The position numbers were made by a program, and so were the translations under genes. The notes under the pieces are model-generated. The model made no database searches and was not told the origin of the DNA. It saw only the letters and a list, made by a program, of their open reading frames with translations. Positions 11,106 through 20,455 of a stretch of 64,000 nucleotides of DNA are shown piece by piece (the stretch's first letter is position 1; the number at the start of each line of letters is the position of its first letter). The stretch comes from Arenimonas sp. Its GTDB lineage: Bacteria; Pseudomonadota; Alphaproteobacteria; Rhizobiales; Rhizobiaceae. The DNA is taken from assembly GCA_019459145.1 (NCBI GenBank), contig JAIBEK010000014.1, positions 112,761 through 176,760 of the forward strand, written 5' to 3'.

Positions 11106-11933
11106 CTATTCATGAGAGACCCCCAGATAGGCGTCGATGACGGACTGGTTGTTGCGCACCTCATCCGGTGTGCCGTCACCGATCTTCTTGCCGTAATCCA
11201 TCACGACGACCCGATCGGAGAGGTCCATGACGACGCCCATATCGTGTTCGATGAGCGCAATCGTCGTGCCGAACTCGTCGTTCACGTCGAGAATGAAGCG
11301 ACACATGTCCTCCTTCTCTTCGACATTCATGCCGGCCATCGGCTCATCGAGCAGCAGGAGTTTGGGCTCGGCGGCCAGCGCGCGGGCCAGTTCCACCCGC
11401 TTCTTCAAGCCATAGGGCAGGCGCCCGACCGGGGTCTTCCTTATTGCCTGGATTTCCAGGAAATCGATGATCTTCTCGACCTTTGCGCGGTGCTCAGTCT
11501 CCTCGCGCTGCGCGGCGCCCCACCAGAGCGCCTGCTGGAAAAGGCCGCTCTTCATCAGCGTCAGGCGGCCTGTCATGATATTATCGAGCACGCTCATGCC
11601 GTCGAACAGCGCGATATTCTGGAAGGTGCGGGCAATGCCCTGGCGCGCCACGTCGAAGGGCTTCATCTGGGGCCGGCGCGCGCCGCGAAACCAGACCTCG
11701 CCCTCCTGCGGCACGTAGAAGCCGGAGATGACGTTGAGCATGGAGGACTTGCCGGCGCCATTGGGGCCGATGATCGAGCGGATCTCGCCTTCGCGTATGT
11801 CGAAGCTGATATCGGTGATGGCCTTCACCCCGCCAAAGCGCAGGGTGATGTTCTTCATCTCCATCAGCACGCCGCCGATCTTCCGGCCATCTGCGGTCGT
11901 GGTGTAATCCGTGAACGGTGTCTGCGCGTTCAT
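11106..11933 (-). CDS. livG: LIV-type ABC transporter ATPase LivG
   Basis: A 275-aa ATPase with Walker A GPNGAGKSS, signature LPYGLKKRVELARAL and Walker B LLLLDEPMAGMN, followed by LIEHDMGVVMDLSDRV. An insertion around residues 125-150 (FQQALWWGAAQREETEHR) is typical of LivG. Its ATG overlaps the stop of the preceding acyl-CoA ligase by ATGA (11930-11933), indicating translational coupling. The N-terminal extension of about 20 residues before the ABC core is a little longer than usual. Confidence 0.92.
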   Translation of the reverse strand: MNAQTPFTDYTTTADGRKIGGVLMEMKNITLRFGGVKAITDISFDIREGEIRSIIGPNGAGKSSMLNVISGFYVPQEGEVWFRGARRPQMKPFDVARQGIARTFQNIALFDGMSVLDNIMTGRLTLMKSGLFQQALWWGAAQREETEHRAKVEKIIDFLEIQAIRKTPVGRLPYGLKKRVELARALAAEPKLLLLDEPMAGMNVEEKEDMCRFILDVNDEFGTTIALIEHDMGVVMDLSDRVVVMDYGKKIGDGTPDEVRNNQSVIDAYLGVSHE

Positions 11934-13897
11934 GCCGCGTCCCTCCGCTCGACCGTCGCCTGGGTTTCGACATCGGCGATCTTCAGCGTCGCCTTCAGTA
12001 TGCCCTTGCGTCCATCTTCATAGGTGACTTCCGTCTCCGTGCTGATTGCAGCAGAGCCATCGTAGAGCGCCGCGATCAGATCGGCATATTTCTCGGCAAC
12101 GATGTTGCGGCGGACCTTGCGCGTGCGCGTCAGCTCGCCGTCGTCGGCATCCAGTTCCTTGTGCAGGATCAGGAAACGATGGATCTGGCATCCGGCCAGC
12201 ATGCTGTCCGCGGCAACCGAGCGGTTCACCTCTTCCACATGACCGCGAATCATCGCGTAGACCTGGTCGTGCGCGGCGAGTTCCTGATAGCTGGAATAGG
12301 CGATGTTGTTGCGCTCGGCCCAGCTGCCGACAGCCGTCAGGTCGATGTTGATGAAGGCGCAGCAGAAGTTCCGGTCGGCGCCGAAGACCACGGCCTCCAG
12401 GATATTCGGATAGAATTTCAGCTTGTTCTCGACATATTTGGGCGCGAACAACCGTCCATCCGCCATCTTGCCGACGTCCTTGGCGCGGTCGATAATGCGC
12501 AGGTGGCCGGTTCCCGGTTCGAAGAAACCGGCATCACCTGTCGCCACCCAGCCTTCGGCGTCCTTGGTCGAGGTCGTGCTTTCCGGGTTCTTGAAATACT
12601 CGACGAAGGTGCCGGGGCCACGATAGAAGACCTCACCGCTTTCGGCGATCTTGACCTCGACGCCCGGCGAGGGCACGCCGACCGTGTCGGAGCGCACTTC
12701 GCCGTCAGGCTGCTGCGTGATGAAGACGCTGGCCTCGGTCTGGCCGTAAAGCTGCTTCAGGTTGATGCCGAGCGAACGATAGAAATCGAAGATTTCCGGC
12801 CCGATCGCCTCACCCGCCGTATAGCCGACCCGGATGCGGCTGAAACCGAGCGTATTCTTCAGCGGCCCGTAGATGACGAGGTCGCCCAGCCGGTACTTGA
12901 GCCGATCAGATGTCGAGACCGGCTTGCCATCCAGGATCGACGGCCCCACCTTGCGGGCATGCTCCATGAAATAGCGGAACAGCCATTTCTTGAATGGTGC
13001 GGCGTCTTCCATGCGGATCATCACATTGGTCAACTGGCCTTCGAAGACACGCGGCGGTGCGAAGAAATAGGTCGGGCCAATCTCGCGCAGATCGGTCATC
13101 ATGGTGGCGGCGCTTTCCGGGCAGTTGACGCAGAAGCCCGCCCACATCGCCTGCCCCATGGAGAAGATGAAATCGCCGACCCAGGCCATGGGCAGATAGG
13201 CGAGGATCTCTTCACCGGGTCCAAGACGGTCGAAGGCACAGGTGTTGCGCGACGTCTCGATGATGTTGCGATTGGACAGTACTACGCCCTTCGGCTTGCC
13301 GGTGGTGCCCGAGGTGTAGAGCATGACGCAGGGATCGTCATAGGTGAGGGCCGCGATGCGGCGATCGAGTTCCGCCTCGAAGCGATGATGGGCGGCACGG
13401 CCTTCGGAAAGAACGTCAGCCCAAGCGTTCATCCGGGAATGGTCGTATTTGCGCATGCCGCGCTTGTCGACATAGACGACCTGATCGATGCACTTGATCC
13501 GCTCCTGCACCTCTATGACCTTGTCGACCTGTTCCTGGTCGCCGCAGACCACGAAGCGCGTGCCGCAATGCTCCAGCACATATTCGGCCTCTTCGGCCAC
13601 CGCATCCTGGTAGAGAGGCACCGGAACCGCGCCGCACATCTGCGCGGCCACGATCGACCAGTAAAGCGAGGGACGGTTGCGTCCCACCACGGCGACGAAA
13701 TCCCCGCGCTGCAGGCCAAGAGCGAGAAACCCCATGGCAAGGGCGCGCACTTCCGTATGCGCCTCTTCCCAGGTCCAGGCCTGCCAGATACCGAATTCCT
13801 TCTCGCGATAGGCGGCGCGCCGGGGATGTTCCCGCGCATTGCGCGCCATCAGAGCCGGAATGGAGACAAGGCCCGGTGCGGGCTCCCGTTCTGTCAT
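11930..13897 (-). CDS. Long-chain-type acyl-CoA synthetase (AMP-binding protein)
   Basis: A 655-aa adenylate-forming ligase expected to convert a carboxylic acid to acyl-CoA with ATP. The P-loop-like motif MLYTSGTTGKPKGV lies near residue 200, YGQTEASVF near 400, and WVATGDAGFFEPG followed by IIDRAKDVGK near 470-490. The ATG at 13897 has GGGGAGGA upstream; a frame extending to 13975 lacks one. It is the first gene of the livG-H-M-J-F operon and overlaps livG by 4 bp, which couples substrate activation to import. Long-chain fatty acids are the family default, but the LIV context suggests a shorter or branched acid. Confidence 0.9.
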   Translation of the reverse strand: MTEREPAPGLVSIPALMARNAREHPRRAAYREKEFGIWQAWTWEEAHTEVRALAMGFLALGLQRGDFVAVVGRNRPSLYWSIVAAQMCGAVPVPLYQDAVAEEAEYVLEHCGTRFVVCGDQEQVDKVIEVQERIKCIDQVVYVDKRGMRKYDHSRMNAWADVLSEGRAAHHRFEAELDRRIAALTYDDPCVMLYTSGTTGKPKGVVLSNRNIIETSRNTCAFDRLGPGEEILAYLPMAWVGDFIFSMGQAMWAGFCVNCPESAATMMTDLREIGPTYFFAPPRVFEGQLTNVMIRMEDAAPFKKWLFRYFMEHARKVGPSILDGKPVSTSDRLKYRLGDLVIYGPLKNTLGFSRIRVGYTAGEAIGPEIFDFYRSLGINLKQLYGQTEASVFITQQPDGEVRSDTVGVPSPGVEVKIAESGEVFYRGPGTFVEYFKNPESTTSTKDAEGWVATGDAGFFEPGTGHLRIIDRAKDVGKMADGRLFAPKYVENKLKFYPNILEAVVFGADRNFCCAFINIDLTAVGSWAERNNIAYSSYQELAAHDQVYAMIRGHVEEVNRSVAADSMLAGCQIHRFLILHKELDADDGELTRTRKVRRNIVAEKYADLIAALYDGSAAISTETEVTYEDGRKGILKATLKIADVETQATVERRDAA

Positions 13898-14090
13898 TGA
13901 CGTCCTCCCCTTGAGCCCTTTGGCGGGCCTGAACGCCGCCGGTCTTCGTGCCGACGCTCCGTTCATGACGGGCAAGCTGGCAGTGAAGCTTTTCGGCAGT
14001 TTTTCGAGAACCTAACGAATTGTAACAGCCATGGATTGCCTCTTTCCCGATGTGCCGCCGAATGGTAGCGATGGGTCAGGGAGACATCGG
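13898..14090. promoter_or_regulatory. Divergent promoter region between ligase/liv operon and sensor kinase
   Basis: This 193-bp region separates the minus-strand transport/catabolic operon from the plus-strand two-component genes and must hold promoters for both. A short dyad (GGCGG..CCGCC, about 13923-13941) is visible. I could not recognise a convincing -35/-10 pair or a repeated response-regulator box. Confidence 0.5.
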
Positions 14091-16013
14091 ATGCCCATAT
14101 CCGAGGAGGAGCATAACGGCCTCATGCGTACGGGGCTGAACCTGATCAACCAGGCGCTGTCGATCTTCGACAGCGAACTGAAACTTGCGGTCTGCAATCG
14201 CCGCTATCAGGACATGTTCGACTTTCCGGACGCCTTCGTGACGCCCGGGGTGAGTTTTGAAGAGACAATCCGCTATCTCGTGCTGCGCGGCGAGTACGGC
14301 CCGGTCGACGATATGCAAGAGGCCGTCGGAGCACGCGTGGAAGCCGCGCTTGCCTTCGTGCCGCATTATCTGGAGCGCATGCGCCCCAATGGCCGATGGG
14401 TTTCGGTCGAAGGCTTCCCTCTGCCGCAGGGCGGCTGGGTCAGCGTTTACACCGACATCACGGAGGTGCGCATCCAGCAGCAGATGCTGCGCACCCGGTC
14501 CGCCGAACTTTCCGAGCAATTGCTATCGAACACCGAGCGCCTGTCGGAGACGAACCGGGAGCTTTCGGCCGCCAATACCGCGCTGGAGGCGGCGAAAAAC
14601 CAGCTGGCGGAGATGGAGGCGCGCACGCGCCTGACGACGGAGATGATGCCGGCGCATATTGCCCACGTCGACCGCAACCTGCGCTACACTTTTAGTAATC
14701 GCCGTCTTTCCTCCGTCATTCCGGGGCGCCCCTCGCAGATCATCGGAATGACCGGCCGGGAAGCGCTGGGCGAGGCAACGTTTGCCACGATCATGCCCTA
14801 TCTGACGCGGGCCCTTTCCGGCGATCCTTGTGTCTGCGAATTCACCGACGAAGACAGCGGGCGGCGAATTCGAACGGCCTTCACGCCGGATCGCGTCGGA
14901 GACGGCCCCATCCACGGCGTCTACATTCTTTCCACCGATATTACCGAGGAATGCCAGGCCCGCACGGCACTGCTCCAGACCCGCAAACGCGAGCTCGCCG
15001 CCCAGCTGACCTCCGGCCTTGCGCATGATTTTGCCAACCTGCTGACGATCATCCTCGGTCTCCAGACGCGACTGGCGCGGATGGACCTGCCGAATGGTGC
15101 CGATGACCTGGTGACATCGACGCTTGCGGCGGCACGGCGAGGAGGGACCCTGATCGACCGCATCGCCTGCATATCCGGGCAGAAGCAGCTTCGCCCGGCT
15201 CCGGTCGACTTGTGCGACTTCATCAGCGATCTGGCGCTTCTCGCCGGACCAGCTCTGGGCGATCACATCAGACTCAAGCTCGACATGCAGGAGATCGAGG
15301 ATCAGTTGATCCTCGATGCCGGCGCCCTGCAGGATTCTCTTTTGAACCTGATCCTCAACGCCCGCGACGCCATTGGCGACAGGTCGGGCAGCATCACGCT
15401 TGGGGTGCGGGCCCTGCATAAATCCTGGATCGAGTTCTGCGTGCTGGACACGGGATGCGGCTTTTCGCCAGAGGCGCTGCAACACGCCTTCGATCCGTTT
15501 TTCACCACAAAAGGGGGCGAAGGTTCGGGGCTCGGCCTGTCCATGGTCTATGATCAGGCGACGATATCGGGCGGAAGGGTGCGCCTGGCGAACCAGCCGG
15601 GCGGCGGCGCGCGGGTGGAACTGCGCCTTCCCTATCGGCCCGTCGGCAAGGAGGAGCCGCAACGCATGGTGCTGCTGGTGGAAGACAGTGACGATATTCG
15701 CGAAAGCGTTCGCGAGATGCTGCGATCGCTTGGACATTCCGTGATCGAGGCTGAGAATGCCGACGAGGCGGAAAGGCTGGCGGATCTTCCGGACCTCGAC
15801 CTCGTGCTCACCGATATTCGCCTGAAAGGCGCACGAACCGGGCTTGACCTGGCCGATGCGCTTCGCAAGCGAAACGGCAAGCCGATCGGATTGATGACGT
15901 CGCTCCCCGAAACAGCGCCCTTGCGCATGGCCGCCGCCGAACGGTTTCCGCTTCTGCCCAAGCCCTTCGACAGCCAGGCCCTGCATCGCTTCCTGCCAAC
16001 GGTGATGCGATGA
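14091..16013 (+). CDS. Hybrid PAS sensor histidine kinase with C-terminal receiver
   Basis: A 640-aa cytoplasmic hybrid kinase (no transmembrane segment seen). Two PAS-like domains (about residues 10-130 and 185-300) are joined by a coiled coil rich in EL/NTE repeats. The H-box SGLAHDFANLLTII supplies the phosphorylatable His. ATPase motifs are NLILNARDAIGD, DTGCGFSPEA and TTKGGEGSGLGLSM. The C-terminal receiver carries VLLVEDSDD, acceptor Asp in LVLTDIRLKG and Lys in LPKPFD. The ATG at 14091 is preferred because AGGGAG lies seven bases upstream; an in-frame ATG at 14031 lacks one. It overlaps the next gene by ATGA. The ligand sensed is probably related to the divergent transport operon. Confidence 0.85.
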   Translation: MPISEEEHNGLMRTGLNLINQALSIFDSELKLAVCNRRYQDMFDFPDAFVTPGVSFEETIRYLVLRGEYGPVDDMQEAVGARVEAALAFVPHYLERMRPNGRWVSVEGFPLPQGGWVSVYTDITEVRIQQQMLRTRSAELSEQLLSNTERLSETNRELSAANTALEAAKNQLAEMEARTRLTTEMMPAHIAHVDRNLRYTFSNRRLSSVIPGRPSQIIGMTGREALGEATFATIMPYLTRALSGDPCVCEFTDEDSGRRIRTAFTPDRVGDGPIHGVYILSTDITEECQARTALLQTRKRELAAQLTSGLAHDFANLLTIILGLQTRLARMDLPNGADDLVTSTLAAARRGGTLIDRIACISGQKQLRPAPVDLCDFISDLALLAGPALGDHIRLKLDMQEIEDQLILDAGALQDSLLNLILNARDAIGDRSGSITLGVRALHKSWIEFCVLDTGCGFSPEALQHAFDPFFTTKGGEGSGLGLSMVYDQATISGGRVRLANQPGGGARVELRLPYRPVGKEEPQRMVLLVEDSDDIRESVREMLRSLGHSVIEAENADEAERLADLPDLDLVLTDIRLKGARTGLDLADALRKRNGKPIGLMTSLPETAPLRMAAAERFPLLPKPFDSQALHRFLPTVMR

Positions 16014-16717
16014 CGCAGCAGCCGCTCGTTGCCATTCTCGATGACGAACCGCAGATCCGCGAGATCCTGGCAGACGCACTCGGCGATGCGGGCTTTCGGA
16101 CGTTGACTTTCGGCCGGGCAAGCGAGTTCGAGGCGGCGCTCAAACAATGCGTGCCGGATGTCTGCCTGGTCGATCTTGGCCTGCCGGACCGCGATGGCCT
16201 GCTCCTGGTCCACCGGCTGGCGCTCGATTCCGGCGCAGCCATCATCATCATCTCCGGCCGTGCGCAGGTGCAGGATCGGGTCATGGGGCTGGAACTGGGC
16301 GCCGATGACTACATCATCAAGCCGTTCGAGCCGGCGGAAATCGTCGCGCGCGTGCGCGCCCGCCTGCGCAAGGGACGCCAGGCGGCTGAACGGACAACGC
16401 AGACCGCCCGTTTCGAAGGCTGGACCGCGCTGTTCGACAGCTACACCCTGGTGTCGAACATGGGTGAGCAGATTTCATTTTCCAATGCGGAAGGCCAGGT
16501 GCTGCGCCTCTTTCTGGAGCGCCCCCGCCGGCTGATTTCCCGGCCGCAAATGCAGGAAAGCCTGGGCGGCGTTGCCGGCGAGAGCTTTGATCGGGCCATG
16601 GATGTGCGGATCTCGCGCCTGCGCACCAAGCTGGGCGAAGATCCCAAGAACCCGTCGCTGATCAAGACGATCTACGGGGCCGGCTATATCTTCCTCGGCG
16701 ATGTACACTGGGAATGA
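16010..16717 (+). CDS. OmpR/PhoB-family response regulator
   Basis: A 235-aa two-domain regulator. The receiver domain contains the acidic pair LDDEP, acceptor Asp55 in CLVDLGLPD, Ser in IISGRA and Lys in YIIKPFEP. The winged-helix DNA-binding domain includes RAMDVRISRLRTKLGEDP and IKTIYGAGYIF. It overlaps the kinase gene by 4 bp, so the two are co-translated and very likely partners. Both genes diverge from the ligase/liv operon, the most obvious target. It converges on lpd with only 21 bp between stops. Confidence 0.9.
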   Translation: MTQQPLVAILDDEPQIREILADALGDAGFRTLTFGRASEFEAALKQCVPDVCLVDLGLPDRDGLLLVHRLALDSGAAIIIISGRAQVQDRVMGLELGADDYIIKPFEPAEIVARVRARLRKGRQAAERTTQTARFEGWTALFDSYTLVSNMGEQISFSNAEGQVLRLFLERPRRLISRPQMQESLGGVAGESFDRAMDVRISRLRTKLGEDPKNPSLIKTIYGAGYIFLGDVHWE

Positions 16718-16738
16718 CAAAGGCATGTCCGGCGCCGA

Positions 16739-18133
16739 TCAGGCGTGCAGCGCCCTGCCAAGCCCCATCAGCGCGGCCTCCTGCACCGTCTCGCCCAGCG
16801 TCGGATGCGCGTGGATCGTCGCAGCGACATCGGTAAGTGTCGCGCACATTTCCAGGGCAAGGGCGAATTCCCCTGCCATTTCGGCGCAGCCCGCGCCGAC
16901 GGCCTGGATGCCGAGAACAAGACCGGACTCCTTGTCGAAGACGATGCGCACGAAACCATCCGAGCGCTCCAGCGTCAGTGAACGTCCGTTCGCCCGCAGC
17001 GGATAGCTGACAACACCGACATCCCGGCCTGCCGCATGGGCCTCGCCCGGCAACAGGCCCGCCACGACGATCTCGGGGTCGGTGAAGCAGACGGCCGGAA
17101 TGACCCGTTTGTCCCATCGGTTCACATGCCCGGCAATGACATCGGCAACGATCTCGCCCTGCGCCATGGCGCGATGCGCCAGCATCGGCTCACCCGTCAC
17201 ATCGCCGATGGCATAGACCTGGCGCATGGAGGTCTCTCCCCTGTCATTGCTCCGGATGAAGGGACCATTCCTGTCGAGACCAAGCGCGTCTACGCCGACC
17301 TCCTCCAAGACCGGGCGGCGACCGACGGTCACCAGAACCTTGTCCGCCGCGATCCCGCGGCTTGAACCGCCGGCCCTGACGGCCAGCATCCGCCCGGCCT
17401 CGTCATAGCCTTCCGCGACGGCATCGAAATGCACGTCCACGCCCAGCGCCTTCAGCCGCGCCAGAACCGGACGCGTCAGCTCCTCATCATACTGCGGCAG
17501 AAGTTGCGGCCTGGCCTCGATGATCGACACCCTGGCGCCAAGCTTGGCATAGGCGGTGCCGATTTCGAGACCGATATAGCCGCCGCCGACCACCGCCAGC
17601 GTGTCGGGAACCTGTGAAAGCGAAAGCGCCTCGGTCGAGGAGAGAATATTGCCGCCGAACGGCAGCGACGGCACCTCGACGGGTCGCGAGCCGGTGGCGA
17701 TCACCAGATGCTCGCAAGCGATGCGCATGTTGCCGCCGGCCGTTTCGACGGAGACCGTCTTGCCATCGAGGATACACGCCGTGCCCTCGATCTGTCTCAC
17801 GCTCGCCTTGCGCAGAAGGCCCGCGACGCCGCCGGTCAATTGCCGGACGACGCCATCCTTCCAGGCAACCGTCCTTGCCAGATCGATTGCAGCAGAGCCC
17901 GCGGAAATACCGAGCCTGGAACGGCCGCTCGCCGCCTCACGCAGGGCATGGAATTCGCCTGCCGCATGGAGCAGCGCCTTGGAGGGAATGCAGCCGATGT
18001 TGAGGCAGGTACCACCCACGGCCGCCTTTTCGACAATGATCGTGTCGAGGCCGAGTTGGCCCGCCCGGATTGCGCAGACATAGCCGCCCGGACCGGCACC
18101 GATCACGAGAACCTTGCAAGATTGATCTGCCAT
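16739..18133 (-). CDS. lpdV: Dihydrolipoyl dehydrogenase (E3) of the branched-chain 2-oxoacid dehydrogenase
   Basis: A 464-aa flavoprotein that reoxidises dihydrolipoyl groups of E2 with NAD. The FAD motif VIGAGPGGYVCA is N-terminal. The redox-active disulfide is Cys43/Cys48 in GGTCLNIGCIPSK. The NAD motif AVVGGGYIGLEIG lies mid-protein. The C-terminal HAHPTLGE supplies the catalytic His/Glu pair (about His443, Glu448). It is the last gene of the bkd operon, 4 bp after bkdB, as in Pseudomonas putida where the dedicated E3 is Lpd-Val. Confidence 0.93.
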   Translation of the reverse strand: MADQSCKVLVIGAGPGGYVCAIRAGQLGLDTIIVEKAAVGGTCLNIGCIPSKALLHAAGEFHALREAASGRSRLGISAGSAAIDLARTVAWKDGVVRQLTGGVAGLLRKASVRQIEGTACILDGKTVSVETAGGNMRIACEHLVIATGSRPVEVPSLPFGGNILSSTEALSLSQVPDTLAVVGGGYIGLEIGTAYAKLGARVSIIEARPQLLPQYDEELTRPVLARLKALGVDVHFDAVAEGYDEAGRMLAVRAGGSSRGIAADKVLVTVGRRPVLEEVGVDALGLDRNGPFIRSNDRGETSMRQVYAIGDVTGEPMLAHRAMAQGEIVADVIAGHVNRWDKRVIPAVCFTDPEIVVAGLLPGEAHAAGRDVGVVSYPLRANGRSLTLERSDGFVRIVFDKESGLVLGIQAVGAGCAEMAGEFALALEMCATLTDVAATIHAHPTLGETVQEAALMGLGRALHA

Positions 18134-18137
18134 CGCC

Positions 18138-19439
18138 TCAATCCTTCATGAAGATCATGGCCGGCGTCTCGAGCAGCACCTTCATCCGGTTGACGAAGAT
18201 GGCCGCATCGAAACCGTCGATGATGCGATGATCGAAGCTCGCCGACAGGTTCATCATTTTGCGCGGCACGAAGGCGGTGCCGTTCCAGCTCGGCCTGATC
18301 GCCATGCGGTTGATGCCGAGAATCGCCACTTCCGGCTTGTTGATGATCGGCGTGGTGGCGATCGCGCCGAGCGGGCCGAGCGAGGTGATGGTGATGGTCG
18401 ACCCCGACAGCTCTTCGCGCTTTGCCTTGTTGGCGCGGCAGGCATCCGACAGCCTGGCGATCTCGGCGGCCATGCCGAAGAGATCGGCAGCCTGCGCATT
18501 GCGCAGCACCGGGACCATCAGGCCATTCTCCGTCATCGTCGCAATGCCGATATGTACGGCGCTGGAATACTCAACCTCATCGGCGACATCATCGTAGCGC
18601 GCGAAGATCTTCGGGCAGGACTGCTTTGCCTTGACGAGCGCGGCCGCCACCAGCGGCAGCAGCGTCAGCTTCGGCCTGTCGCCCCGCGTTTCGTTGAGCC
18701 TGGCGCGCAATGCCTCGATTTCGGTAACATCCACCTCCTCGATGACGGTGATGTGCGGAATGCTGGCATTGGCCTCGCTCATCCGCCTGGCGATCATCCG
18801 CCGAAGTCCGGTGACCTTCACCGTGTCGACGGCTTCCGGCGTCGGGCGGGACAATCCGGCTTCCGCAACCTGCCCCTGCCCTGCCCGTTGGAACAGGCGG
18901 TCGAGATCCTCATGTGTGACGCGACCGGCCGGTCCAGTTCCCTGCACCTGCCGCAAATCGATGCCGCCCTGGCGGGCTCGTTCGCGCACTGCGGGCGCCG
19001 CAAGCACCGTGGCACCTTCCGGTCGTGGCGGGATTGCCGTTTGTGGCCGGTGCGGCTCGGGTTGACTGGTTTCGGCCGTCTTGCCGTCATCCTGCCCATT
19101 CAGGGAAAATGCCGGCTTCTCCACCGCCGCCTCCCGAACCGGCTCGACCGGAGGGGCAGGTTCCTGCGCTGCCGGCTGCGACACCTTGACCTGATCGGCA
19201 TCCTCCTCGATGCGCACCAGATCCGAGCCGATGGCCATGATCTGGCCAACCTCCTGCGCAGCCCAGATCACCGTTCCGCCATAGGCGGAGGTGATTTCAA
19301 CCGTTGCCTTGTCGGTCATCACGGCAGCGATCGGATCGTCTTCCCGCACGATATCACCGGGCTTCACCAGCATTTCGGCCAGTTCCGCTTCCGTGACACC
19401 TTCGCCGACATCCGGCAACTTGATCGTTCTGATCACCAT
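18138..19439 (-). CDS. bkdB: Branched-chain 2-oxoacid dehydrogenase E2 (dihydrolipoyl acyltransferase)
   Basis: A 433-aa E2 core subunit. One N-terminal lipoyl domain carries the lipoylated Lys44 in MTDKATVEI. A proline/glutamate-rich linker (about residues 85-140) leads to a peripheral-subunit-binding domain (AAPAVRERARQGGIDL.., about 148-182). The C-terminal acyltransferase domain has the active-site His404 and Asp408 in DHRIIDG. It transfers the branched acyl group from E1 to CoA. One base separates it from bkdA2, and lpdV follows at 4 bp. Confidence 0.93.
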   Translation of the reverse strand: MVIRTIKLPDVGEGVTEAELAEMLVKPGDIVREDDPIAAVMTDKATVEITSAYGGTVIWAAQEVGQIMAIGSDLVRIEEDADQVKVSQPAAQEPAPPVEPVREAAVEKPAFSLNGQDDGKTAETSQPEPHRPQTAIPPRPEGATVLAAPAVRERARQGGIDLRQVQGTGPAGRVTHEDLDRLFQRAGQGQVAEAGLSRPTPEAVDTVKVTGLRRMIARRMSEANASIPHITVIEEVDVTEIEALRARLNETRGDRPKLTLLPLVAAALVKAKQSCPKIFARYDDVADEVEYSSAVHIGIATMTENGLMVPVLRNAQAADLFGMAAEIARLSDACRANKAKREELSGSTITITSLGPLGAIATTPIINKPEVAILGINRMAIRPSWNGTAFVPRKMMNLSASFDHRIIDGFDAAIFVNRMKVLLETPAMIFMKD

Positions 19440-19440
19440 G

Positions 19441-20454
19441 TCATGCCTCCATCACGGTTTTCAGCGCCCGGCGGATGCGTTCCTGTCCAGGGAAATAATC
19501 CCACTCCTGCGCGTGCGGATAGGGCGCATCCCAGCCGGTGACGCGCATGATCGGTGCTTCCAGATGATAGAAGCAGGTCTCCTGCACGCAGGCGATGATT
19601 TCGCCGGCAAGCCCCGAGGTCCTGGTCGCCTCATGGATGACCACGCAGCGACCGGTCTTGCGCACCGATGCCTCGATCGTCTCGAGATCGAGCGGCAGAA
19701 GCGAGCGCAGGTCGACGATTTCGGCATCGAGCCCGAGACTGTCCGCGGCGGCCTCGGCGACGAACACCATGGTGCCATAGGTGAGAATGGTGACGGCGGC
19801 CCCTTCACGGTGAATCCGCGCCTTGCCGAGCGGTATGGCATAATGCCCTTCAGGCACCTCCCCCAGCGGATGGCTCTTCCAACTCTGCGCCGGTGCGGCA
19901 TGATCGCCGTTGAACGGGCCGTTATAGAGCCTTTTCGGCTCCAGAAAGATCACTGGGTCCGGATCTTCGATCGCCGTGATCAGCAGTCCCTTGGCATCAT
20001 ACGGTGTGCAAGGCTGCACGACCTTCAGCCCGGCCACGTGGGTAAACAGTGCCTCCGGGCTCTGGCTGTGGGTCTGGCCACCATAGATGCCGCCGCCGGT
20101 CGGCATGCGGATGACGATCGGACAGGAAAACTGCTCGTTGGAGCGGTGGCGGATGCGCGCCGCCTCCTGGGTGATCTGGTCATAGGCGGGGTAGACATAA
20201 TCGGCGAACTGGATCTCGACGCAGGGTTTCATCCCCTGGGCCGCCATGCCGATGCCAAGCCCGACGATCGCGCTTTCGTTGATCGGCGTATCGAAGACGC
20301 GTTCCTCGCCGTATTTCTTCTGCAGGCCCGCCGTGCAACGGAACACACCGCCGAAATAACCCACGTCCTCGCCGAAGATCACCACCGTGTCGTCACGCTC
20401 CAGCATGACATCCATGGCATCGCGCAGCGCCTCGATCATTGTCAGACGTGACAT
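19441..20454 (-). CDS. bkdA2: Branched-chain 2-oxoacid dehydrogenase E1 beta subunit
   Basis: A 337-aa transketolase-like subunit that with E1 alpha decarboxylates 2-oxoisovalerate, 2-oxoisocaproate and 2-oxo-3-methylvalerate. Features include FGEDVGYFGGVFRCT, FDTPINESAIVGLGIGMA, YGGQTHSQSPEALFTHVAGLKVV and DLRSLLPLDLETI. The start ATG at 20454 lies one base beyond the bkdA1 stop; an open frame extending to 20652 merely overlaps bkdA1 out of frame. Translation is presumably coupled. Confidence 0.93.
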   Translation of the reverse strand: MSRLTMIEALRDAMDVMLERDDTVVIFGEDVGYFGGVFRCTAGLQKKYGEERVFDTPINESAIVGLGIGMAAQGMKPCVEIQFADYVYPAYDQITQEAARIRHRSNEQFSCPIVIRMPTGGGIYGGQTHSQSPEALFTHVAGLKVVQPCTPYDAKGLLITAIEDPDPVIFLEPKRLYNGPFNGDHAAPAQSWKSHPLGEVPEGHYAIPLGKARIHREGAAVTILTYGTMVFVAEAAADSLGLDAEIVDLRSLLPLDLETIEASVRKTGRCVVIHEATRTSGLAGEIIACVQETCFYHLEAPIMRVTGWDAPYPHAQEWDYFPGQERIRRALKTVMEA

Positions 20455-20455
20455 G

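Noticed and set aside
11918..13900. 660-codon plus-strand open frame antisense to the acyl-CoA ligase
   Set aside because: No motif, mirrors the ligase exactly; shadow of GC-rich coding.
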